A stretch of DNA of 64,000 bases from Megaustenia siamemsis. Lineage: Eukaryota > Mollusca > Gastropoda > Stylommatophora > Ariophantidae. The position numbers were made by a program, and so were the translations under genes. Location of the stretch: contig JAVIAB010000124.1 of NCBI GenBank assembly GCA_032433765.1, forward strand, positions 77,760,965 to 77,824,964, written 5' to 3'. Of this stretch, positions 12,058 through 19,505 are shown piece by piece (position 1 is the first letter of the stretch; each line of letters opens with the position of its first letter). Below the pieces are notes generated by a model. It was not told the origin of the DNA. It ran no database searches and worked only from the letters and a program-made list of their open reading frames with translations.

Positions 12058-12380
12058 CAAAGAGTTGAGGTTACACTAGTACAGTGAGAAGGTAACACTA
12101 GTACTACAGTACAGTGAGAGGGTTACACTAATACTACAGTACAGTGAGAAGGTAACACTAGTACTACAGTACAGTGAGAGGGTTACACTAATACTACAGT
12201 ACAGTGAGAGGGTTACACTAGTACTACAGTACAGTGAGAGGGTTACACCAGTACTACAGTACAGTGAGAGGGTTACACTAGTACTACAGTACAGAAAGAA
12301 GGTTACACCAGTATTATAGTACAGAGAGAGGGTTAAATTAGTACTACAGTATTTCTTCTTATAGAACGAGGTTTACACTA
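12058..12380. repeat. 30-bp minisatellite, left part
   Basis: Repeats of ggttacactagtactacagt followed by acagtgagag, about 10 copies. The array is cut by the transposon at 12381-14770 and resumes at 14771 with the same unit. Confidence 0.9.
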
Positions 12381-12882
12381 TAGTCCGTTCAGATTCGTTT
12401 GCCTAGACATTAATTTATTTTTTTCAAAAACTTATTGTTCATTTGCATTGATCTTTTGAAGTTAGGTTTAGAATACTAATGTCGCTATAAAAATATTTTT
12501 TTATCAAAGAAATGTGATCCAGTTTCAAAGATGCCTTATTTAACCTATATTAAAAAAAAGTTAATCGATATTATAAACACCGGCGGGATTATGTAGATGC
12601 TTACATCTCACAGCTGATTCTTTAACATATAGGCATGACCTTCACGGCTGAATGCGCACCGTCCTAAAATAGTTATGTTTCCACTATAAATTTTTATAAA
12701 GAAATGTTACATATGAAATTTCCCGTCTAGCACAAAATGACATTTTAGCCGAAACCGGAAATTATGTGACGTCAAAATCACGGCCGTAGACTCGAGTTCG
12801 AGTCATAATTCAGAGGCAAATCTCAATATTTACAGAAAGGAGGCGGCACTATCCATATTATCTTCTGCAAGTCTATGTGAGA

Positions 12883-14160
12883 ATGAATATAAAGGCAAAA
12901 TATTTTACTGAGCATAACATTGCTATAAAGATTTATCAATACTTCTGCAGAGAGCGTAAAAAGGGACATCTTTATTGTTCTTTATAAAACCCTGAGAAGA
13001 GAACAATGCATATTTTAGGTTTGTGTAAACGTTCATTTGATCGAATAGTTAAAGGAAGCGGATATTTATTGCCAACAAATGCAAGAAAGCAAGGAAGGAA
13101 AGAAACGTTAGACAGTTTTGATAAGGACCTAGTAAAAAGAGAAATCTGTCGAATGTTTGATATAAACGAAGAAGTGACACTTAGAAAGTTGAAGCTTTGG
13201 CTGAAAACTAACAACGACATTGAAATATCAAAAACTTCATTATGGAAAATATTAAGAAGTGCAGGCTTCACCTTTAGAAAGTATGCTGGTGGAAAAAACA
13301 TTATTTGTGAGAAGCCACATCTAGTAGCTCTTAGAAGCAAGTATTTACGTGAAGTGAAGGAAATGCGCGAAAATGATTATGATATTGTTTATTTAGATGA
13401 AACTTGGATCAACGCTCATCATACAAATGAAAAGGAATGGCAGTTAGCAGATGGAAGTATTAAAAGATCAGTACCAAGCAGTAAAGGGCAACGTTTGATA
13501 GTTGCACATGCAGGTAGCAGACATAATGGGTTGTTGCAGAATGCTCATCTCGTTTTCATTTCAAAATCCATAGACAATAGAGACTACCACTCCGAAATGA
13601 ATGGGCACATATTTAAAGACTGGATCGAGAAAAGTATCCTTCCAATATTAGATCGACCTTCTTGTCTGATAATGGACAATGCTTCATACCATAACGTAGT
13701 TAACGTAGAAGATAGAATCCCAACATCATCAAGTACAAAAGATGCAATCAAAACGTGGCTCATAAAAGAACACATACAAGTTAACGACAGCTACTTGAAA
13801 CCCGAATTGCTTAGCCTTGTAAAACAGACACAACGTACAAAGATATTTAAAATAGACAAGTTAATTCAAGAATATGGCCATAGATGTTTGAGACTACCTC
13901 CACATCATGCACACTTAAATCCTATAGAACTAGTTTGGGCAAAAGTTAAAGGACACGTAGCATATACAAATAAAACTTTCAAATTATGCGATGTTGAGAC
14001 ACTTACAAATCAGGCTCTATCAAATATAAATAAAGACTACTGGGTAAAATGTGAGGATCATGTGTTGCGACAAGAAGAGGAATATTGGAAAAAGGATGGT
14101 TTGTTGTTTGTTCAGCCGAAAGCAGTAATCGACCTATTTGACTCGTCTGATTCTGAATGA
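12883..14160 (+). pseudogene. DD83E-type transposase, one N-terminal stop
   Basis: DDE transposase expected to cut at terminal repeats and join at TA. The ATG at 12883 opens MNIKAKYFTEHNIAIKIYQY; a TAA at 12985 replaces a codon that is GAA in element B, then 384 codons stay open from 13006. An N-terminal winged-helix-like part (KRSFDRIV, FDKDLVKREICRMF) precedes the catalytic motifs: YLDETWINAHH (first D), LIMDNASYH (second D) and HLNPIELVWAKVKG (E). There are 83 residues between second D and E, far above the 34-37 of classical Tc1/mariner, because of an insertion rich in Lys and Leu. It resembles the described long-spacer group (DD82E, 'Sailor'); that placement is from memory. Confidence 0.9.
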
Positions 14161-14224
14161 TCATTACTCTGATTAAGTCTACAGATAAATAGTTTGATTT
14201 GCAAAATTTCCTAGTTGATTTGTT

Positions 14225-14250
14225 AAACAGTTTATTGTTCAAGACCACCC
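14225..14250 (+). other. Possible decayed histone-like stem-loop
   Basis: Lies about 65 nt after the transposase stop. The 3' half and flank (ttcaagacc then accca) nearly match the histone consensus TTCAGGACC-ACCCA and the intact loop in element B, but the 5' arm (agttta) pairs poorly. I infer a decayed homologue. Confidence 0.4.
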
Positions 14251-14269
14251 AAGCAATCAAAAATATGTT

Positions 14270-14480
14270 ATAAGCAAACCAACAACCATTACTTTGAATG
14301 GAAGCCTGCTTGAGTCAGTACAGAAGTTCAGCTATCTTGGATCCACTATTACAGCCACACTTTCCTTAGATGAGGAACTAAATGTACGTATTTGAAAGGC
14401 AGCGACAACATTTGGGAAACTCACACCAAGAGCATGGAACTATATCAAATTGACTCTACGAACAAAAGTTCTATATATAA
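14270..14480 (+). pseudogene. RT C-terminal scrap inside element A
   Basis: The plus strand reads ITLNGSLLESVQKFSYLGST and then DEELNVRI-stop-KAATTFGKL, the usual 'F.YLGS' post-RT region of non-LTR elements, with an in-frame stop. It sits inside transposon A after the transposase, so it was inserted or captured there. Confidence 0.75.
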
Positions 14481-14770
14481 TTTAAAATTTGTATACTTGC
14501 CACCAAGTAAAATTTTATGGACATGCCTATGGGTCATCGTTGCACTAGATTACTGTAAAACATTTTGATTAGGATCAAAATAATAGTTAAATGGGCAAAG
14601 ATCAAAGGAATTCGCCGCTTTAAGAAAACCGTTATAGCTAGACATCGAGTAACACATATGTTCTCGTGACATGGACATTTTAACACCGTATGCCAAAAAT
14701 CATGTGAAATCATCAAGAACTTTTTGAATTATAAATCATAACATCTCGGCAAACGAATCTGAACGCACTA

Positions 14771-15135
14771 TAGTACCACAGTACAGTGAGACTAGTACTA
14801 AAGTATAGTTAGAGGGCTACACTAGTACTACAGTATAGTGAGAGGGTTGCACTAGTACTACAGTACAGAAAGAAGACTACACTAGTATTATAGTACAGAG
14901 AGAGGGTTACACTAGTACTACAGTACTTCTTCTTACAGAATGAGGTTTACACTAGTACCACAGTACAGTAAGACTAGTACTAAAGTATAGTTAGAGGGCT
15001 ACACTAGTACTACAGTATAGTGAGAGGGTTGCACTAGTACTACAGTACAGAAAGAAGACTACACTATAGTACAGAAAGAGGGTTACATTAGTACTACAGT
15101 ACAGAAAGAGGGTTACACAAGTACTATAGTACAGT
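14771..15135. repeat. 30-bp minisatellite, right part
   Basis: Continuation of the array from 12058-12380, about 12 diverged units. It contains a near-duplicate of the transposon target (gaggtttacactagtaccac at about 14941), which serves as an unfilled site. Confidence 0.9.
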
Positions 15136-15417
15136 ACGAAATATAAATCAGATGGCATGTACACATAATACAATCTTCATCAGACAGCATCTGAACTCAG
15201 AATCAGTGAGAATAGGCAGACCTAGAAGATGATAATGACATATCAGACATCAAAATGAGCAACCATACATAAGACAAATCACAGAGGACTGACTCATTCT
15301 ATGTTTCTTTAATGTTAAGTGGAATTGAGATAGGGGGAAAGTCAAGAAATAACTATGGAAAGAGTCATAATGTAACAATTAATTTATATTTCAAATCACA
15401 ATCTGTTTCATTAAAAA
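15136..15417. other. Intron stretch, nothing recognised
   Basis: AT-rich sequence ending in the A run that holds the Merlin target site. No other signal. Confidence 0.5.
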
Positions 15418-15425
15418 AAAAAAAC

Positions 15426-15549
15426 GGTAATTTCCTAGTTTGATCAGATATATTATTTCAGTTTGGAAGAGTGATGTCCCCTAAAATATGTCTGCCAAAA
15501 TACAGTGGTTCTACGCATTCTTGGCGTTGGGGTCATTACGCTGGCATGT
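15426..15549 (+). repeat. Merlin terminal inverted repeat, left
   Basis: 124 bp beginning GGTAATTTCCTAGTTTGATC and ending TTACGCTGGCATGT. It is the exact reverse complement of 17144-17267. Beyond it the two arms diverge. Confidence 0.95.
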
Positions 15550-15786
15550 AATCATTTCGGAGTATCTGTTGATTGGGCGTTGGGTCCAGGGGTTAGGTTT
15601 ACTGCCAAATGTTGGAAGATTGTCAAACTTTGGCTATTAATTAAAATGCACATACACACACATAAATACAAAAAATATCTAGAAATAGCTTTACGAAACA
15701 CAATGCAACGTCTGTATTACCTCAAATTACCTGTCAGCGATTAGCAATCTGGTGCGGAGCTTGAGAATAACAACGAGTGTGATGAA

Positions 15787-15802
15787 AGTCCTCAAAAGGA
15801 CC
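15787..15802 (-). other. Third, weaker histone-like hairpin
   Basis: The minus strand reads GGTCCT-TTTG-AGGACT: five of six stem pairs, loop TTTG rather than TTTC, 3' flank TTCATC. It may be a diverged copy of the two better hairpins upstream in the transcript. Confidence 0.4.
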
Positions 15803-15851
15803 ATAGTGAAAACTCTAGGCAATCTAAAATAGTTAATTGTGAATGTTTGGT

Positions 15852-15867
15852 TGTCCTGAAAAGGACA
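15852..15867 (-). terminator. Histone-like 3' stem-loop, Merlin copy 2
   Basis: The minus strand reads TGTCCT-TTTC-AGGACA, a perfect 6-bp stem and 4-nt loop with 5' flank CCACAAC and 3' flank ACCAAAC. The consensus of replication-dependent histone mRNAs is a 6-bp stem, UUUC-type loop, A/C-rich 5' flank and ACC/ACA 3' flank. It departs in the basal pair, which is T-A instead of G-C. It lies 76 nt after the transposase stop. Confidence 0.6.
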
Positions 15868-15902
15868 GTTGTGGAGTGGGCAGGTTTGGAGCAATCTTAT
15901 GT

Positions 15903-15918
15903 TGTCCTGAAAAGGACA
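15903..15918 (-). terminator. Histone-like 3' stem-loop, Merlin copy 1
   Basis: Same 16-nt hairpin (TGTCCT-TTTC-AGGACA) starting 25 nt after the transposase stop, with 5' flank GCAAACTAC and 3' flank ACATAAG. Histone mRNAs keep this element a few tens of bases after the stop, where SLBP and U7 snRNP direct cleavage without poly(A). Function here is inferred from shape and position only. Confidence 0.65.
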
Positions 15919-15942
15919 GTAGTTTGCAGGGATGTGATGATT

Positions 15943-16926
15943 TTACACAGGATAACTCTCTGCAATTCCTGTAATTAGCGCCCCTATGACGTTTCCTTGT
16001 CTGATTTCATTTCTGAAGGCGAACTCGTGTAGAAACGATGGGAACAATGTACGCCTAGTGCCGAACTGTCTCTTCAATTTCCTTTTGGCCCGCATCCACA
16101 TATTTTCAATATTCTGTGTGTGAATTTCGGGATCATCTGGGTCGACAAAATTCTCTTGATGGATGACTGAACAATGGGTATAAATACCATTTGCAATTCG
16201 ACTGATATTGGCATATGCAGACCAGCCATCAGAAATAATGTGGCTTCCAGGTAAAATATGGGCAACTATCTCTTTTGTTAAAGTAGCCTCGGAGCGATCT
16301 GGTACTTCTACTAGAAAGCATTTTCCTGAAATCCTTTCTATTCCACCGAACACCCAGTGACCCTCATTCCATTGTCCCCTGTGATATTTTCGGTGAAAAT
16401 ATTTGGACTCGTCAATTTCCACAACGATTGGTTGGCCTAGAATGTCCATACCACCAATTTGACTGAAGTGTCTGACCATGTATTTCTCACATTCCTCGCG
16501 TAAAAAATTACACCAATCCACTACAGTATTTTTATTGACGCCTGCCTCATGCTGGATCAAGCTCTGTGGAAAATCGCTGCTCCAACAGTAGATCATAATT
16601 AAAATTTGTTTTAGTGATAGATGGCTCTTTGTGAAAAATGATCCATCACGAACGGACTTTCCAAAACTGCACCCCTGACATGACCACTGATAGCCATCTA
16701 CTCCTCTGCTGTAGGCTACTAAACGCGCAGGCATATGACAAATGTTGCATAGACACGTATTTATTATTAGTCTACGCTTAGCTAACCACTGAATACACAA
16801 TTTATTAGTGGCAATCTCGGGAATCAGAGTTAGTAAATTCCATCTATCCTCTGCAATGATGTCATGAAAAGTCATGATCTGCCCAACATTCACAACTTCA
16901 GTTGGGGCTCTAGGTCGCCCGGTCAT
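15943..16926 (-). CDS. Merlin transposase
   Basis: A 327-residue DDE transposase of the IS1595/ISXO2-like fold, expected to excise and insert the element. Order seen: a CxxC...CxxC zinc-ribbon-like stretch (CLCNICHMPARL, WSCQGCSFGKSVRDGSFF, residues about 58-98); a helix-turn-helix-like part (LIQHEAGVNKNTVVDWCNFL); then the catalytic core VVEIDESKYFHRKYHRG (first D), HIISDGWSAYANI (second D) and TQNIENMWMRAKRKLKRQFG with acidic and basic residues of the third site. The length is normal for Merlin. The start at 16926 (MTGRPRAPTE) lies inside the right arm of the element. No stop or frameshift. Hairpins follow the stop. Confidence 0.95.
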   Translation of the reverse strand: MTGRPRAPTEVVNVGQIMTFHDIIAEDRWNLLTLIPEIATNKLCIQWLAKRRLIINTCLCNICHMPARLVAYSRGVDGYQWSCQGCSFGKSVRDGSFFTKSHLSLKQILIMIYCWSSDFPQSLIQHEAGVNKNTVVDWCNFLREECEKYMVRHFSQIGGMDILGQPIVVEIDESKYFHRKYHRGQWNEGHWVFGGIERISGKCFLVEVPDRSEATLTKEIVAHILPGSHIISDGWSAYANISRIANGIYTHCSVIHQENFVDPDDPEIHTQNIENMWMRAKRKLKRQFGTRRTLFPSFLHEFAFRNEIRQGNVIGALITGIAESYPV

Positions 16927-17143
16927 TTTGCAAATACAGTAGTACCAAATTCAAGTAAGTGAACTCAGAACTGCTTAGCTGGTTTTTAAATATTAGACAA
17001 ACTAGCCTATATATATAGGCGGATAATTAGTAAGAAGAAGCATAAGAAAGGATAGGGGTTCAGCCAATTATTAATTAACATCTCGATTTGGACGCAGACG
17101 CTGACCCGAATGCCACGCTGACCCAAACGCCAGTGTGAGTGAC

Positions 17144-17267
17144 ACATGCCAGCGTAATGACCCCAACGCCAAGAATGCGTAGAACCACTGTATTTTGGCA
17201 GACATATTTTAGGGGACATCACTCTTCCAAACTGAAATAATATATCTGATCAAACTAGGAAATTACC
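17144..17267 (-). repeat. Merlin terminal inverted repeat, right
   Basis: Exact inverse of 15426-15549. Just inside it (17091-17143) lie short imperfect repeats around acgccagtgtgag and cgaatgccacgctg, possible transposase-binding sites (inference). Confidence 0.95.
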
Positions 17268-17275
17268 AAAAAAAC

Positions 17276-17754
17276 ATATTTACTTGACATTTGTATCCAA
17301 TAATTTTATACTCAATATTAACTTTGATACTTTTTCTGTGTTTAACCAATGATTACTCCTCTTCATCATCACCACTGGGAGGGTGAGTATGGTATGGATC
17401 AGCTTTGTTGTTCTCTGATCCTGATGAAAGCAGTCAGCTGTAAGTTGCTGACCACTCTCTGGCCACTTGTCCCAGCTTTTATACAAACAGCATTCTTATA
17501 TATAGAATCATCCTTATTGTATTTGATGAGTGTCCATCAGCATACCAGTCTCCTGCTGATCAGTTGAGCTAACTTTAGTTTAGTCAATGGATCATCCCCA
17601 TTGCACATTAGACATGTCATGCTAGAACTCAGCACAGAGCACAAACTCTACAGCCCCCAGCAGCAAAACTTTGACTAATTGTCAATGTTAATTAACCAAC
17701 TTCATACAACAAGAGACATTAAGAATTTAGTCTTCTACACACAAAACAAAATTC
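17276..17754. other. Intron stretch, nothing recognised
   Basis: AT-rich intronic sequence right of the Merlin insertion. No coding or repeat signal recognised. Confidence 0.5.
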
Positions 17755-18395
17755 AGAGTACAAAAACATAGATCTGCTCCAAATACAAATTAAAAAAATT
17801 GAAGTGCTCAAAGAATTATGACTTTCACTTTAACTCACAGAATTTATAAAATTGTATTGCTGTATAAACAAATATAGCCGTTCATTGTTAATATAATAGA
17901 TTAAATGTGAATTAAGTGGATCGTAATATAAAATATACAGTTGTAAAATTTATCCAGCAGTGGTGGGCTAAATTGTTTCGATGGTCATACATTGGACATG
18001 TGATGAGAAGAGATAATAATCGAATAGCAAAGCAAGCCCTCATATGGGAAACAACAGGTAAAAGAAAAAGAGGAAGACCCAGGGAGACACTGAGAAGAAC
18101 ATTGATGAGAGAGGCAAGAGCAGCAGGAATCGGCTCCCTCAATGAGATAGAACTGCTTGCACAGAACAGAGACAGATGGCGAGATTTGATAAAATATCTT
18201 TAAAAGAAAACTGCTAGAACAAAAATTCATATAGGAGAAGGTGTATCTTGGTCTACGCCCTATGGGCTGGTTACGGCTCGAAAGGTCAATAGATAGATAG
18301 ATAGGTGGGCTAGACAAAGATTCTGGTCAGATTTTGCGAGAGGGAATTCTGTATTTGACATCATGATTGCATAAAACTAAGCTAGAGGTTTTAAA
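17755..18395 (+). repeat. Interspersed repeat R1, copy c (interrupted)
   Basis: Matches 8106-8400 in order (caaaaacatagatctgctcc, atttataaaattgtattgct, gtggatcgtaatataaaata, ggtcagattttgcgagagg). It is interrupted at 17971-18303 by a retrotransposon 3' end, whose target lies intact at 8330-8345 in copy b. Confidence 0.7.
17971..18303 (+). mobile_element. Non-LTR retrotransposon 3' end, recent copy
   Basis: Nearly identical to 57525-57844: I count two base differences (gtcatac-a/g-ttgg and gggc-t/c-ggtta). It covers the last 66 or so codons, the 3' untranslated part and the (ATAG) tail. It is flanked by the 9-bp duplication GGTGGGCTA (17962-17970 and 18304-18312). Dead on arrival, but the similarity indicates recent activity of the family. 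Confidence 0.93.
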
Positions 18396-18399
18396 GAGC

Positions 18400-18605
18400 A
18401 AGCTTTCAGATATGCCCCGTGACCCAAGTAATATTTCATCGTGATATGGTCAGCACAATGCCATGCCACCTTTACTTCCCAGAAAAAATCTCTGGTACCC
18501 ATTTTTAAAGGCTGGGTGAAACTCCGGAACCTTATGGATCCAAAAGGCGTATATGTTATTTCTTGGAAACAGAACTCAGATCCTTCCATCTGAAACTGAG
18601 GCATC
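18400..18605 (-). mobile_element. SINE family 1 fragment
   Basis: The minus strand carries tttcacccagcc, aatgggtacc and a ttttttctgggaaagtaa-like block, as in the SINE at 25618-25865. The tRNA-like head is missing or unrecognisable. Confidence 0.55.
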
Positions 18606-18824
18606 TACAAAAAATTAAAAGTTTATAAATGAAACTATTTGACCTCAATTAATCTGGTCAAATAAAATATTGCTATTTCTGAATGCTGATGCAGGTTCTC
18701 AGTGATAATATTTGCTAGAGACAGATTTTAAGAAAAAAACAATCTTCTAATTAACCTCAAACTACCTGAAAGTTGGTAGCTTTTTCAATAAACAAGGACA
18801 GAGCAAACACAGAGGCTGTGTTAC

Positions 18825-19035
18825 CTGCAGGCAATGACAACAGAGCATGATCTTTCAGTGCATTAAACCAATGGCGGCTCAGATTTTCTAGTTCTGGTTG
18901 TACAAGACTCAAAAGGCTTTCCCCACTGTGCTCGTAATAGTCATCTTCCTCCTCATCATTACTGCTGGCTCCATTCCTCTTAATTTCTCTTTTCTTCCAT
19001 GCTTCCATCTCTCTATCAACTGCCACAATGTAAAC
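18825..19035 (-). CDS. HEATR5B: HEATR5B window exon 14
   Basis: Codons 571-641. The acceptor is ttaag/GTTTACATT and the donor GCAG/gtaac. It starts VYIVAVDRE, passes through an acidic stretch (SSNDEEEDDYYEHSG), then LLSLVQPELENLSRHWFNAL, matching HEATR5B VYVVAM, the DDDDDD stretch and LVQPELPTLSRLWLAALKD. Confidence 0.95.
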
Positions 19036-19505
19036 CTTAAAGAAAACAAAAAAAGCAAATCCTTGAACATGCCTTCCTCAATCTTTGTCTGCTTCTCTCC
19101 TCTATATTTAGCATTTTTGGTAAACAGCATCATGTTCTACTGTGGTAGTCATTTCTGTAGTTATTCTGAAGGATGCAAGTCTACAAATACTTCTTACTCA
19201 TTGCCCTATTAAAAAAAAACCCAATTTGTTTATTTTCTGTAGCAATAATTATAATAATATAATATTTTTTTATGTACTTTCACTTTTATTTTAGTCAAGA
19301 TTGTCAAGATACTTTTGCACAACACATAGGCTTATAACAATCTTTTTATCTAGCTTAGTAAACTATAGCTGGCTAAGATCTGGTACTATTTCCACCATTT
19401 GGTAGTCCAACAAACAGGATAATTGGTTAAGTGGGTAGAAATTAAAGAGGTATGGCAAGTTATGTTCCAAAAGTGTTATGATGAAGTTTAATATGTTGGT
19501 GTAAT

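Larger units (their letters stand above)
12381..14770 (+). mobile_element. Long-spacer DDE (IS630/Tc1/mariner-type) transposon, element A
   Basis: A 2390-bp element. Terminal inverted repeats match at 22 of 23 bases (left TAGTCCGTTCAGATTCGTTT, right the inverse with one change). It has a TA target duplication (12379-12380 and 14771-14772). A neighbouring satellite copy at 14941 keeps the unfilled site. It contains a disabled transposase (12883-14160), an RT scrap at 14270-14480 and a decayed stem-loop. Compared with element B (60669-62780), the proteins are similar but the terminal repeats differ. Confidence 0.93.
15426..17267 (-). mobile_element. Merlin DNA transposon, apparently complete
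   Basis: An 1842-bp element with perfect 124-bp inverted ends, flanked by the 8-bp duplication AAAAAAAC (15418-15425 and 17268-17275). Family knowledge: Merlin elements are eukaryotic relatives of IS1016/IS1595 with 8-9-bp duplications, which fits. The single minus-strand gene is the open transposase at 15943-16926, and 25-156 nt beyond its stop lie three histone-like hairpins. Identical ends plus an unbroken frame suggest recent movement. Confidence 0.95.

Noticed and set aside
18377..18604. Candidate HEATR5B exon between exons 14 and 15
   Set aside because: Exon 14 (LPA, one base left) joins in phase to 11996 (EYSNQLPSEGGAF), leaving no gap. The sequence matches SINE family 1 instead.
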